Assembly (NCBI RefSeq): GCF_010727475.1
Contig: NZ_AP022567.1
Coordinates: 3,844,001 to 3,908,000, forward strand
Source: Mycolicibacterium mageritense
GTDB lineage: Bacteria > Actinomycetota > Actinomycetes > Mycobacteriales > Mycobacteriaceae
Direction: 5' to 3'
DNA: 64,000 nt
The notes under the pieces were generated by a model, which worked only from the letters and a program-made list of their open reading frames with translations, made no database searches and had not been told where the DNA came from. Below are positions 34,204 to 43,228 of the stretch, one piece after another. Position 1 is the first letter of the stretch. Every line of letters begins with the position of its first letter. Made by a program: the position numbers and the translations under genes.

Positions 34204-34722
34204 ATGACTGACGCGGATTCTGACGCCGTCCGGGAGCTCCTGCGCGACTCGTTCACGCGGCTGATCGAACATGTCGACGATCTCACGGACGGGCTGACCG
34301 AAGAGGTGTCCCGCTACCGGCCGACCCCGCAGGCCAACAGCATCGCGTGGCTGATCTGGCACAGCGCGCGCTGCCAGGATCTGCAGCTGTGCGACATCGC
34401 CGGGGTCGAGCAGGTGTGGACGCGCGACGGGTGGATCGACCGTTTCGGTCTCGGCCTGCCCCCGGGTGACATCGGCTACGGCCACAGTCCCGAGGACGTC
34501 GCGAAGGTACATGCGCCTGCCGAGCTGCTGGCCGGCTACTACCGGGCCGTGCACAAGGTGACCTTGGAGTACATCGCCACGGTGACGCCGCAGGAGTTGA
34601 GCCGCGTCGTCGACACCAATTGGGATCCGCCGGTGACTGCCAGCGCGCGCCTGGTGAGCATCGTCGACGACTGCGCCCAGCACCTCGGGCAGGCTGCCTA
34701 CCTGCGCGGCATCATCCCTTGA
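34204..34722 (+). CDS. DinB-family protein (DUF664-like)
   Basis: A 172-residue four-helix-bundle protein of the DinB/mycothiol-S-transferase superfamily. WLIWHSARCQDLQLCDIAGV and SIVDDCAQHLGQAAYLRG carry the metal-binding His residues. Members in mycobacteria use mycothiol or act as metal-dependent transferases, but the substrate here is unknown. The stop overlaps the ATG of the PAP2-like gene by one base. It is divergent from the kinase with a 67-bp gap. Confidence 0.85.
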   Translation: MTDADSDAVRELLRDSFTRLIEHVDDLTDGLTEEVSRYRPTPQANSIAWLIWHSARCQDLQLCDIAGVEQVWTRDGWIDRFGLGLPPGDIGYGHSPEDVAKVHAPAELLAGYYRAVHKVTLEYIATVTPQELSRVVDTNWDPPVTASARLVSIVDDCAQHLGQAAYLRGIIP

Positions 34723-35327
34723 TGATGCGGTGGTGGCCGCCGATCGGGCTGGCCGCCATGATGCTGCTCGGCGGGGTGGTCGGCGACGGCTCGACCGCGG
34801 TCGATGACTGGTTTCAGCGCCTCGGTGCGCGCATGGGCCAGTATCGCGGTGATTTCCTGGTGTTCAGCTATCCGCCGCTGGTGGCGCTGGTGCTGCTCGG
34901 CGTGCTGGTGGCAGTGGCACGGCGCAGACAGTGGTGGCTAATGGTGGCCGTTGCGGCGAGCCCGCCTCTGGCGATCGTCGTGGTTCAGGTGTGCAAGAGG
35001 ATGTTCGGCCGCGAGAAGGGCGGCTCCCTGGCGTATCCGAGTGGGCACACCACGTTCCTGGTGGTGGTTATGGGCTTGCTCGTGGTGGCTGCGGGCGCCG
35101 CGGCATGGTCGCTGATCGCCGCGGTCAGCGTGAGCCTGCTCGGCATGTTCGGCCAGTCGGTCACCTATCACTACTTCACCGACACGGTCGGCGCGACGTT
35201 GTTGGCGACGGCGATGGTGTGCGTGGTGGCGCTCGTGGCGCGCGACGTCGCCGGCTCGGCGTCGGAAACTTCGCTGAGTGCGGATCCTGCGTCGCCGACC
35301 GTGGATTCTGAGACAAATCAGACCTGA
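34722..35327 (+). CDS. PAP2-superfamily membrane phosphatase
   Basis: A 201-residue protein with about 5 TM segments. The PAP2 motifs are visible as K-x-x-FGRE (CKRMFGREKGG, C1), YPSGHTT (C2 with catalytic His) and SVTYHYFTDTVGA (C3, His and Asp). C1 reads GRE rather than the usual RP, so activity is likely but not certain. It would dephosphorylate a lipid phosphate at the outer membrane face. It is translationally coupled to the DinB gene. A polar tail follows the last TM. Confidence 0.82.
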   Translation: MMRWWPPIGLAAMMLLGGVVGDGSTAVDDWFQRLGARMGQYRGDFLVFSYPPLVALVLLGVLVAVARRRQWWLMVAVAASPPLAIVVVQVCKRMFGREKGGSLAYPSGHTTFLVVVMGLLVVAAGAAAWSLIAAVSVSLLGMFGQSVTYHYFTDTVGATLLATAMVCVVALVARDVAGSASETSLSADPASPTVDSETNQT

Positions 35328-35340
35328 CGCCGCAATGCGT

Positions 35341-35362
35341 GTGTCGGTTGATCGACCGACAC
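35341..35362 (+). terminator. Hairpin after PAP2 gene
   Basis: GTGTCGGT-tgatcg-ACCGACAC, a perfect 8-bp stem 13 bp after the stop, without a T run. The rest of the 331-bp gap (35328-35658) shows only a likely promoter region, with the AT-rich stretch CGTAATTTACTG at about 35610-35621. No small ORF is convincing. Confidence 0.5.
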
Positions 35363-35658
35363 GTGCGGTGGTGGCGTCGGGATCGAACGATCAAGAACCC
35401 CATGACGATTGCTGAGATGTCACCGAATGGTCTGATTGCGTGGCACAAGACTTTTGTGCGGACAGGTGATTTCTGGCAAACGTCTCGGCCGCGGCGGAGC
35501 TGAGCTTACGGCAGCTTTGGGCACTTTGCGGCAATCGCAAAGATCCGACGAGTCATTGTGTTGGCAACGACTACCTGAGAAAAACCTGAGATAGCCCTTT
35601 CTTGGGCGTAATTTACTGCCCAGCTCTGGGAAACACCCAGGTGAGAGGGGATTTTTCG

Positions 35659-36819
35659 ATGCAAATTCGTGTTCAGTGCGGCCTGACAGCCGGCATTGCG
35701 ATCGTCGGAGCCAGCGTCATCGCGATCACGCCGATCGCATCGCCGGCAGTCATGCGGGCCGTCGACGCCGCGCCGGCATTGATGCGGAGTTTCGCCGGGT
35801 TGTCGCAGGCCGAGCTGATCGCGATGTCGGTGCAGCGTCTGGGGGAGCAGGTGCAGCAGGCGCCGTTCTTTCCGTTGGTTGCCGCGCTCGACGTCGCAGG
35901 GGGCGACAATGCGCGGTTGTACACCGCGATTCGGTCCGTGATCGATTCGCCTGTGTACGTTGCCGACCCGTTCATCGAAGCGGTGGCGAACACCGTGCCC
36001 ACGTCGCTGGGTGGCGGATCCGACCACGAGACGACGACAACGGCGGGTGACGGCGCGATCATGCAGATCCGCAACGTCCAACTGCTCGGCCTGCGGGATT
36101 CCCTCGACGGGCTGTTCGCCGATGCGCTCGGCGTACCTGCCAGTACCGACGCGAACTACGCCTTCGACCTTTCCAACGGGGTCGCCGAGTCGGTCGAGCG
36201 GACCGCGCAAGGGGCCGTCCTCGCGCCGATCGGCCTCGTGGCCGTCGCACAAGCCATGGCGTCGGGCGATTCCGCTGCGCTCTACACGGCGATCCGGCAG
36301 TACATCGACGCACCGCTGTGGGCCGCCGACCCGGCCATCGACGGTCTGGCGACCGCGCTGCCGGCCTCGCTGGGCGGCGGCACCGATCACGATCCGACGA
36401 CCCAGGCTCCGCAAGACGGCGCGCTGATGACGTTCCGCAACGAGACGCTGTGGGGAGCGACGCACAACACGCGGGTTGCCGTGGCCAATGTGCTTGGCGT
36501 CGATCTCGACGCGCAGGACAATCCCGAGCCCTCCACGACGCTCTCGGTCGAGCGCACGGTCGCTGCCGACGATGAGGCGACGAAGGACTCCGACAAGCCT
36601 GACGTCACCAACCTCAAACCGCACTTCACGACTCTCAACGCCCAGGTCAAGCAGGCCGGCGACAGGGCAGAGAAGCGGGCGAACAAGGTCAAGGCGAACG
36701 TGAACGAGGCACTGACCGGCGTGCGCGAGGCGGTCGAGAACGTGACCAAGAAGCTCACGCCGAAGAAGGCCGAACCGAAGGGGGACGACAGCGCCGAGAG
36801 CAACGGCGACGACAGCTGA
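35659..36819 (+). CDS. Secreted mycobacterial repeat protein of unknown function
   Basis: A 386-residue exported protein. The N-terminal signal region (LTAGIAIVGASVIAITPIAS) is followed by two copies of a module of about 150 residues. Copy 1 has DNARLYTAIRSVIDSPVYVA, then TSLGGGSDHETTT; copy 2 has DSAALYTAIRQYIDAPLWAA, then ASLGGGTDHDPTT. The last 70 residues are Lys/Glu-rich with coiled-coil character (KQAGDRAEKRANKVKANVNE), ending in acidic DDSAESNGDDS. I do not recognise a named family; the style is that of mycobacterial surface proteins. The start is ATG 35659 with GAGAGGGG upstream. A strong hairpin/palindrome follows. Confidence 0.82.
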   Translation: MQIRVQCGLTAGIAIVGASVIAITPIASPAVMRAVDAAPALMRSFAGLSQAELIAMSVQRLGEQVQQAPFFPLVAALDVAGGDNARLYTAIRSVIDSPVYVADPFIEAVANTVPTSLGGGSDHETTTTAGDGAIMQIRNVQLLGLRDSLDGLFADALGVPASTDANYAFDLSNGVAESVERTAQGAVLAPIGLVAVAQAMASGDSAALYTAIRQYIDAPLWAADPAIDGLATALPASLGGGTDHDPTTQAPQDGALMTFRNETLWGATHNTRVAVANVLGVDLDAQDNPEPSTTLSVERTVAADDEATKDSDKPDVTNLKPHFTTLNAQVKQAGDRAEKRANKVKANVNEALTGVREAVENVTKKLTPKKAEPKGDDSAESNGDDS

Positions 36820-36823
36820 CGTT

Positions 36824-36886
36824 GCTCGAAATCGACGTAAGGGTCGTCACCGGACGCTGGTGACGACCCTTTCGTCGAACTCGAGG
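36824..36886. repeat. Palindromic element D2 (solo), also a terminator candidate
   Basis: Arms 36824-36853 and 36857-36886 pair at 25 of 30 positions. The inner AAGGGTCGTCACC / GGTGACGACCCTT is a perfect 13-bp stem followed by TTCG, so it can terminate the upstream gene. The outer CGAGTTCGACGAAA arm is shared with D1 at 25960-26020. Confidence 0.8.
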
Positions 36887-36904
36887 CGGCCAACCTGGCC
36901 GCAC

Positions 36905-36918
36905 TTGACAGGTGTCAA
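36905..36918. promoter_or_regulatory. Dyad/-35-like site before aldehyde dehydrogenase
   Basis: TTGACA-gg-TGTCAA is a perfect inverted repeat 44 bp before the ATG at 36962. The left half equals the sigma-70-type -35 hexamer, so a repressor binding here would block the promoter. No adjacent regulator gene is present. Confidence 0.45.
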
Positions 36919-36961
36919 CCCCGGTGCGACGTGGGTCACAACGTGTGGTTAACATGGCCCC

Positions 36962-38491
36962 ATGACTGCGACGCCCGAAGTTGAGTTGCCCGACTCCTTT
37001 GACGGGGCCGGCACCATTCACAACCCTGCGACCGGGGCCGTCGCCGGCCAGGTGCGCTGGACCGACCCGGCCGACGTACCGCGGATCGCGGCAAGCCTGC
37101 GGGAGGCACAAAAGGAGTGGGAGGCCCGCGGCGCGAAAGGTCGCGCCAAGGTGCTGGCCCGCTACGCGGTGTGGTTGGGCGATCACCGCGACGAGATCGA
37201 GAGGCTGCTGATCTCCGAGACCGGCAAGTCAGCCGTGGACGCCGCTCAGGAGGTGCCGCTGCTGATCATGATCCTGTCGTACTACATCAAGGTCGTCGAC
37301 AAGGCCATGGCGCCCGAGCAGCGGCCGGCGTCTTTGCCGTTCCTGTCGGTCAAGAAGGTCGCGGTGCATTACCGGCCCCGCCCCGTGGTCGGCATCATCG
37401 CGCCGTGGAACTACCCCGTGGCCAACGCCATGATGGACGCCATCGGCGCGCTGGCCGCCGGTTGCGCGGTGCTGCTCAAGCCGTCCGAGCGCACCCCGCT
37501 GACCGCAGAGGTGCTGCTGCGCGGCTGGATCGACTCGGGCGCGCCCGACGTGCTGGCACTGGCCCAGGGGGCCCGCGAGGTCTCCGAGGCCGTCATCGAC
37601 AACTCCGACTACATCCAGTTCACCGGATCCAGCGCGACCGGCGCCAAGGTCATGGAGCGCGCCGCCCGCCGGCTCACGCCCGTGAGCCTCGAGCTCGGCG
37701 GCAAGGATCCGATGATCGTGCTGGAGGATGCCGACGTCGAGCTGGCCGCCAACGCCGCGGTGTGGGGCGCGATGTTCAACGCCGGGCAGACCTGCGTTTC
37801 GGTCGAACGCGTCTACGTCCTCGAACCGGTCTACGACCAGTTCGTCGCGGCGACGGTCAAGGCGGTCGAGAACCTCAAGGTGGGTGCCGGTGAGGGCTAC
37901 CACTTCGGTGCCCAAATCGACGACAGCCAGGTCGCGATCACCGAACGCCATGTCAACGACGCGATCGCGGCCGGCGCGAAGGCGTTGACGGGTGGCAAGC
38001 GCCCGGAGGGGCCGGGCAGCTTCTACCCGCCGACGGTTCTGGTCGACGTCGACCACTCGATGGCGTGCATGACCGAAGAGACATTCGGCCCCACGCTGCC
38101 GATCATGAAGGTGGCGACGGTGTCCGAAGCGATCCGGCTGGCCAACGACAGCCAGTACGGGCTGAGCGCATCCGTGTTCTCCAAGGACATCGAGCGGGCC
38201 AAAGCGGTTGCCCTGCAGCTGGATTGCGGCGCGGTCAACATCAACGACGTGATCTCCAACCTGATGTGCACGACGGCGCCGATGGGTGGCTGGAAGACCT
38301 CGGGTATCGGCGCGCGGTTCGGTGGGCTCGACGGCGTGCGCAAGTTCTGCAAGCAGGAGACCGTCGTCGCGCCGCGCACCAACGTCGGTGCCGGCGGCAA
38401 CTACTACAACAACTCACACAAGGCGCTGGCCCGGATGAACAAGCTGATGACCAAGTTGGCGTTGGCCCGCCCGCGCCGCACGGCGAAGTAG
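36962..38491 (+). CDS. NAD(P)-dependent aldehyde dehydrogenase (succinate-semialdehyde type)
   Basis: A 509-residue ALDH. Oxyanion Asn in APWNYPVANA (N150), cofactor motif FTGSSATGAKV (220-230), catalytic E244 (LELGGKDP) and nucleophile C278 (GQTCVS). Overall layout and the extended C terminus resemble GabD2-type succinate-semialdehyde dehydrogenases of mycobacteria, which oxidise the aldehyde to succinate or related acids. The substrate is inference. It is monocistronic, preceded by the dyad at 36905. Confidence 0.88.
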   Translation: MTATPEVELPDSFDGAGTIHNPATGAVAGQVRWTDPADVPRIAASLREAQKEWEARGAKGRAKVLARYAVWLGDHRDEIERLLISETGKSAVDAAQEVPLLIMILSYYIKVVDKAMAPEQRPASLPFLSVKKVAVHYRPRPVVGIIAPWNYPVANAMMDAIGALAAGCAVLLKPSERTPLTAEVLLRGWIDSGAPDVLALAQGAREVSEAVIDNSDYIQFTGSSATGAKVMERAARRLTPVSLELGGKDPMIVLEDADVELAANAAVWGAMFNAGQTCVSVERVYVLEPVYDQFVAATVKAVENLKVGAGEGYHFGAQIDDSQVAITERHVNDAIAAGAKALTGGKRPEGPGSFYPPTVLVDVDHSMACMTEETFGPTLPIMKVATVSEAIRLANDSQYGLSASVFSKDIERAKAVALQLDCGAVNINDVISNLMCTTAPMGGWKTSGIGARFGGLDGVRKFCKQETVVAPRTNVGAGGNYYNNSHKALARMNKLMTKLALARPRRTAK

Positions 38492-38565
38492 CGGCGGAAC
38501 AGCCCGCCATCCGGCGTTCATCCTGGCGTCACCTTCGCGTACGGCGCAGTCGATATTTTCGCCCG

Positions 38566-39423
38566 GTGACCCTGGACACCACTGGCTACTCCGTCCGTGA
38601 CGACGATGACGACGACCCCGAGCTGCTGCTGCAACCCAGCGGCGAGGTCGTCGACACCTGGCGTGAGGGCTACCCGTACGACGAGCGCATGAAGCGCACC
38701 GACTACGAGGAGCAGAAGCGCCTGCTGCAGATCGAACTGCTCAAGCTGCAGAAGTGGAGCCAGAACAACGGGCACCGCCACGTCATCGTGTTCGAAGGGC
38801 GCGACGCCGCCGGCAAGGGCGGCACCATCAAGCGGTTCATGGAACATCTCAACCCGCGCGGGGCCCGCGTCGTCGCGCTGGAGAAGCCCACCGAGAAGGA
38901 ACGCACCCAGTGGTATTTCCAGCGCTACGTCGAGCACCTGCCCGCGGCCGGTGAGCTCGTGTTGTTCGACCGGTCCTGGTACAACCGGGCGGGCGTCGAA
39001 CGGGTGATGGGTTACTGCACCCCCAAGCAGCACGCCGAGTTCATCCGGCAGGCCCCGCTGTTCGAGCAGATGCTGGTCAACGACGGCATCAGCCTGACCA
39101 AGCTGTGGTTCTCGGTAACGCAGTCCGAGCAGCTCACCCGGTTCACGATCCGCCAGGTCGACCCGGTCCGGCAGTGGAAGCTGTCGCCCACCGACCTTGC
39201 GTCGTTGGACAAGTGGAACGACTACACCGCGGCCAAAGAAGAGATGTTCGCGTGGACGGACACCGAGATCGCGCCGTGGACCGTGGTCAAGAGCAACGAC
39301 AAGAAGCGCGCCCGGATCAACGCGATGCGCTACGTGCTCGGTAAGTTCGAATACGACAACAAGGACCATGAGGTGGTCGGCCAGGCCGATCCGCTGATTG
39401 TGGGACGCGCGCTTTCGGACTGA
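38566..39423 (+). CDS. ppk2: Polyphosphate kinase 2 family protein (PPK2 class I-like)
   Basis: A 285-residue P-loop kinase that transfers phosphate between polyphosphate and nucleotides. Walker A GRDAAGKGG (78-86), Walker B LVLFDRSWYNRAGVE (132-146), lid KLWFSVTQSEQLTRF and RQVDPVRQWKLSPTDL. These are PPK2 signatures; the N terminus DDDDDDPELLLQ is acidic. By sequence it resembles Rv3232c-type enzymes that favour GDP. The start is GTG 38566, in frame with a longer shadow. A second, more divergent PPK2 gene lies at 57780. Confidence 0.92.
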   Translation: MTLDTTGYSVRDDDDDDPELLLQPSGEVVDTWREGYPYDERMKRTDYEEQKRLLQIELLKLQKWSQNNGHRHVIVFEGRDAAGKGGTIKRFMEHLNPRGARVVALEKPTEKERTQWYFQRYVEHLPAAGELVLFDRSWYNRAGVERVMGYCTPKQHAEFIRQAPLFEQMLVNDGISLTKLWFSVTQSEQLTRFTIRQVDPVRQWKLSPTDLASLDKWNDYTAAKEEMFAWTDTEIAPWTVVKSNDKKRARINAMRYVLGKFEYDNKDHEVVGQADPLIVGRALSD

Positions 39424-39454
39424 CATCCGGCCCGTCCCGGGGCAGGAGGACGGC

Positions 39455-40303
39455 GTGCGGTTTGTGATGGCGTCGTTCCTGTGGCTCTTGACGACGGCAC
39501 TGCTGGCCGTCGCGGTACCCAGCGTTTGGGCGCAGAAGAACGTCATCGACCGTGACGGCTACACGGCGTTCGCCGCCGATGCCGCCAAGGATCCGCGGCT
39601 GCAGCAGGCCGTCGCGGGCGAGCTGACCACGCAGGTGCAGACGCTTGCGTCCCGCAACGGCACGGAGATCGACGCCGACCGGGTGCGGATGGCCGCCAAC
39701 TTCTACACCGCCAGCGCGGCGTTTCCCGGGCAGTTCGCGAAGGCCAACGAGATCGCGCACACCTGGATGTTCACCGACCGGGTGTCGCGGGATTCCGAGG
39801 GCGCGTGGGTGATCGACCTCGGACCGATGCTGTCGGATTCGTCGTTTCAGCAGACCCTGGACCAGTTCAACATCGAACCGCCGCAGACCCTCACGGTGCC
39901 GATTGCGTCATCGGCTCCCGAAAGCCTGCAGCCCGGAAAGCTGCGCCCGGCAGCGGTTTGGGGACCATGGGTCAGTGTCGGGGCAGCGATCCTGGCCGGT
40001 GTCTTCGCCCTGTTGACGCTGGCCGCGGCCCGGGCGCGCGGCAAAGCCCTTGCCGCATTGGGTGTCTCGGCGCTGTTGGTGGGCGCGGCGGGCTGGGCCG
40101 GATTGGAGGTGGCACGGCGCCATCTCAACGACGCGCTCAACCACACCAGTGGCGACCTTCGCCAGATCGCCGACGTGATGGTCGGTCACGCGATCAGCGG
40201 CCTGCACCAGTGGCTCAACCTGACCCTGGCTGCCGGTGGCGGACTGGTGGTGTTCGGCGTGCTCGTCGCGATGCTGGGTGGGCTGCGGCGCAAAGCCCAT
40301 TAG
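39455..40303 (+). CDS. Conserved mycobacterial membrane protein
   Basis: A 282-residue protein with an N-terminal signal anchor (FLWLLTTALLAVAVPSVWAQ), an extracytoplasmic domain of about 140 residues (DRDGYTAFAADAAKDPRLQQ and HTWMFTDRVSRDSEGAWVID), then three hydrophobic segments (VSVGAAILAGVFALLTLAAA, LAALGVSALLVGAAGWAGLE, LNLTLAAGGGLVVFGVLVAM). I do not recognise a function. The start is GTG 39455, preceded by AGGAGGA. It is 31 bp downstream of ppk2 and probably co-transcribed. Confidence 0.78.
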   Translation: MRFVMASFLWLLTTALLAVAVPSVWAQKNVIDRDGYTAFAADAAKDPRLQQAVAGELTTQVQTLASRNGTEIDADRVRMAANFYTASAAFPGQFAKANEIAHTWMFTDRVSRDSEGAWVIDLGPMLSDSSFQQTLDQFNIEPPQTLTVPIASSAPESLQPGKLRPAAVWGPWVSVGAAILAGVFALLTLAAARARGKALAALGVSALLVGAAGWAGLEVARRHLNDALNHTSGDLRQIADVMVGHAISGLHQWLNLTLAAGGGLVVFGVLVAMLGGLRRKAH

Positions 40304-40338
40304 CACGACATGCGCGGTGCTTCGGACACATGGCGGTC

Positions 40339-41919
40339 TCACGACCACCGGTGTACGCCCTGGAAGCCTCCCGTCGAGGCAGAAAACAGCCCGTTGCCAA
40401 GCCACTGGGCGCCGATCATGTCGTTGTTCTGCTTCTCCCATACCTCCTGGCCGTTCACCACATCCAGACACCTCACCCGGTGCGTCGTTTCGCCTGCATC
40501 CACGAGTACGCGTTGACCGTCGTAGCCCTGCATCCAGGCGTGAATCTGATCCGGGAAGTCTGTTGAGATCGATAGGTACACGTTGGTGCCGGAGGTACCG
40601 CACTCCTGTGTGCTCAGCGACACGGAACGTTCCACGCGGTTGTCCAACAGAGCGAGAAAACACGTTGTACCGCTGCCGAATCCGACAACGTTAGCGGTTT
40701 GACTTGGCGATACGGTCCCCACCGACCACCGGATGGCGCCGCTGGCCGGATCGTAGGCACGCAAACCGCCCCTGGATGGGTTGAATGCCACGGGATAATA
40801 CGTCCCGGACGAGGCGGTGAAGTTCTGGTCGTTGTCGATCAGCCTGAAGTCGTCGGTGGCGATCGAGGCTGTTTTCGTGCCGGTGAAGTCGTAGAAGTCG
40901 ATCACCGAGGCGTTCGACAACGCAAAGCCGGCGGCGAATGCCATACCGCTGTCGACGACGGGAGCCTCGACGATCGTGCGACCGGAGTTCGCGTCGATGA
41001 CCCGGCCCGGACCGCCCGTCACGGCGACGATGATGATCGCCTGGTCACCGTAGACGTCCACGCCGCCGTTGATACGGTTGTCGGCACGCCATGATTCACT
41101 GCCGTCGGACCGGTATCCGACCAGTTCCCCCTTGGTTGCGGCCACGAATCCGTCACCAGCGGAGTAAAGGTCCGCACCCGAAGTGCCGGCCACGATCTCG
41201 TGGTGTTTTTCGGCGCCGGTCGCAGTGTCGAAGAAGATCAACACTTCCTCGAGGCCGTTGCCGGTGGACAGGGCGCAACCGATGGTCGTGGACGCTCGAT
41301 CGACGACGCAGTCGCCTTGATTGAATTTCTTGAGGTCGACATCAGCAGGCGATACCGGCTCCGACCACCGGGATGCGCCATTTGCCGCGTCCAGCGCCAT
41401 GAGGCCGGTATCTTCCGTGCCGACCACTACGGTGTGGATATCTCCCCCGAGTAGGTGTGGCCACCCGTCTGTCCGGTAACTCCACTTCGGATCGCTGATT
41501 TGCTGCTGGAGCGACGCCATCTGGATATCGCGTGGTGGGCGTAGCGCGCCCAACGGTTCGGGAGCATCGGGTAGGGGCCCCGCCCGCAGCCTTGACCCGC
41601 TACTCGCCGAGCCATCGCCAGAGTTCAAGCGCCACAGCACGGTTCCCACTCCCGCCGCGGCGACTACGACCAGTGCAACTACCGCGAACACCAACCACTT
41701 CTTGTTGTTGCTCGGTGGTGGTTGGGGCGGCGGCACCTGACCGTGCCCCGAACTCATGACCGGTGGCCCACCGATTGGGAAGGGGTTGGCCGCGGGCGAC
41801 TGACCGGCAAATTGGAATGGGCCAGGCGTTCCAGCCCCATACTGGCCACTTCCGAAAGGATCCCCCGGGATTGGGCCGCTGCTGCCGGTCGGTGGATAGC
41901 CGTGAGGCGGGTAGTTCAT
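40339..41919 (-). CDS. Membrane-anchored PQQ-like beta-propeller protein
   Basis: About 526 residues. The first 75 residues are Pro/Gly/Gln-rich and cytosolic (NYPPHGYPPTGSSGPIPGDP). A TM follows (WLVFAVVALVVVAAAGVGTV), then an exported domain of about 400 residues with repeated blade phrases such as GLMALDAANGASRWSEPV, GYRSDGSESW, GLRAYDPASGAIRWSVGT and VRCLDVVNGQEVWEKQ, typical of PQQ/BamB-like propellers. It probably binds a ligand or scaffolds envelope proteins, and no enzyme residues are evident. ATG 41928 adds three residues. It appears monocistronic. Confidence 0.83.
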   Translation of the reverse strand: MNYPPHGYPPTGSSGPIPGDPFGSGQYGAGTPGPFQFAGQSPAANPFPIGGPPVMSSGHGQVPPPQPPPSNNKKWLVFAVVALVVVAAAGVGTVLWRLNSGDGSASSGSRLRAGPLPDAPEPLGALRPPRDIQMASLQQQISDPKWSYRTDGWPHLLGGDIHTVVVGTEDTGLMALDAANGASRWSEPVSPADVDLKKFNQGDCVVDRASTTIGCALSTGNGLEEVLIFFDTATGAEKHHEIVAGTSGADLYSAGDGFVAATKGELVGYRSDGSESWRADNRINGGVDVYGDQAIIIVAVTGGPGRVIDANSGRTIVEAPVVDSGMAFAAGFALSNASVIDFYDFTGTKTASIATDDFRLIDNDQNFTASSGTYYPVAFNPSRGGLRAYDPASGAIRWSVGTVSPSQTANVVGFGSGTTCFLALLDNRVERSVSLSTQECGTSGTNVYLSISTDFPDQIHAWMQGYDGQRVLVDAGETTHRVRCLDVVNGQEVWEKQNNDMIGAQWLGNGLFSASTGGFQGVHRWS

Positions 41920-42039
41920 CGACTCCATCTCCCCGTATCAGAGTCGTCGGCCTGACGACCTTTCTGGACCCTACCGGAATTCAGAGACCGTTCTGCCTGC
42001 TGGTGGTTCAGGTAATCCCAGAGTCGCGAGCTGAGGATG

Positions 42040-42441
42040 TCACGCGTCGGTTCTGCCGGATTCCCGTGCGGTGCGAGCCAATACCTGCGGGCCGGTGGTC
42101 AGCGCCTTGCGCCAGGGCGCGACGCCGTCGACCTCGATTTCGATCGAGATGCTCAGCACGGTACGGATCAGCACGATCATCCCGAGCACGGCGGCATCGG
42201 TGAGTGATGGTGTGGCCGTGACGGTCTTGACGATGTCTGCCGCGACGAGTAGCTCCAGGCCCAGCAGAATCGCCCCGCCCAGTGAGTCCCGTAGCGTCTT
42301 GAAGGCGCGGCTTCCGTCGCCCGTGCGCCGCCACGCACGGATGGCGAGGACGAATGCGAACAGGAATCCGAGCACCATCGACAGCACGCCCAGCACTTCG
42401 AACGCCGTCGTCGCCTGTTCGAAGAACTCCGCTACGCGCAC
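42040..42441 (-). CDS. DUF1622 membrane protein
   Basis: A 133-residue protein with three hydrophobic stretches (FEVLGVLSMVLGFLFAFVLA, LGGAILLGLELLVAADIVKT, VLGMIVLIRTVLSISIEIEV), matching DUF1622 members. Function is unknown. The GTG start is one base after the MgtC gene stop, so the two are co-transcribed and may act together at the membrane. Confidence 0.82.
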   Translation of the reverse strand: MRVAEFFEQATTAFEVLGVLSMVLGFLFAFVLAIRAWRRTGDGSRAFKTLRDSLGGAILLGLELLVAADIVKTVTATPSLTDAAVLGMIVLIRTVLSISIEIEVDGVAPWRKALTTGPQVLARTARESGRTDA

Positions 42442-42442
42442 G

Positions 42443-43177
42443 TCAGCGGTCCCTTCCGAGCCAATCGGCCGCAGCCTCGTGGTGGATGGACCATCGCGCT
42501 GACCGGATCTCGGGCTGCAGGCCGATACCGGCTACGGCTTCTTCGAGTGCCTTGTCATCGCGGACGTCGGCGGACAGCTCGGCGCGCAGCCGGATCTCGT
42601 CGGGCGCGGCACCGACCGTGGAGAGCATCGATTTCAGCGTCAGCTCAGGTCTGGCGACCGTGCGCAGAATCAACGCCCGGGCCTGGGCTTCGGCGGCGGC
42701 CCCGCACGTGACGTCGAGCGCGTAGTCGGCGGGCGAGACTTCACGGCCGGTGCGGGATTTGACGCGGTCCATTCGCCGGCCCACGGAGTGCAGTAGACCG
42801 TTGGCCGCGACGATGATCGCCGCAGCCGCCACGGCTTCCCGCCACAACCACGCGCCGGCGAGCGCGCCGACGGCGGCCGTCGCCCACAGCGTCGCGGCGG
42901 TGTTCAACCCGGTCACCGACATGCCCTGCTTCATGATCACACCCGCACCGAGAAAGCCGATCCCCGAGACGATTTGCGCTGCCACACGCGTGGGGTCGCT
43001 GCCCTCGAACGCGTAGGCCCCGAGGATCAGGAACAGCGCGGAACCCATGCTGACCAGTGCCATGGTCTGCAGCCCCGCCAATCGAGACCGCCACTGGCGC
43101 TCCATCCCGATCGCGATGCCGAGCAGCGTCGCGAATCCGACCCGGCCCAGCAGCTCGAGAGCAGGCATGGAAGACAT
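42443..43177 (-). CDS. MgtC/SapB-family membrane protein
   Basis: About 244 residues from ATG 43177 (MSSMPALELLGRV); ATG 43168 is an alternative. Five hydrophobic segments include the family signatures GIAIGMERQWRSRLAGLQTM, GIGFLGAGVIMKQGMSVTGL and NTAATLWATAAVGALAGAW. A soluble ACT-like C terminus follows. Family members aid growth at low Mg2+ and inside macrophages, and interact with other membrane proteins. The tightly linked DUF1622 gene is a candidate partner. Confidence 0.88.
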   Translation of the reverse strand: MSSMPALELLGRVGFATLLGIAIGMERQWRSRLAGLQTMALVSMGSALFLILGAYAFEGSDPTRVAAQIVSGIGFLGAGVIMKQGMSVTGLNTAATLWATAAVGALAGAWLWREAVAAAAIIVAANGLLHSVGRRMDRVKSRTGREVSPADYALDVTCGAAAEAQARALILRTVARPELTLKSMLSTVGAAPDEIRLRAELSADVRDDKALEEAVAGIGLQPEIRSARWSIHHEAAADWLGRDR

Positions 43178-43228
43178 GCATGAAGTGTGCCCCGGTGGGA
43201 CTGCTACCGAGGGCGCCGACACGCACAG

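Noticed and set aside
36824..36886. D2 as nothing but a terminator
   Set aside because: The inner stem does look like a terminator, but the outer arm is shared with D1 at 25960-26020 at an unrelated gene, which a plain terminator does not explain.
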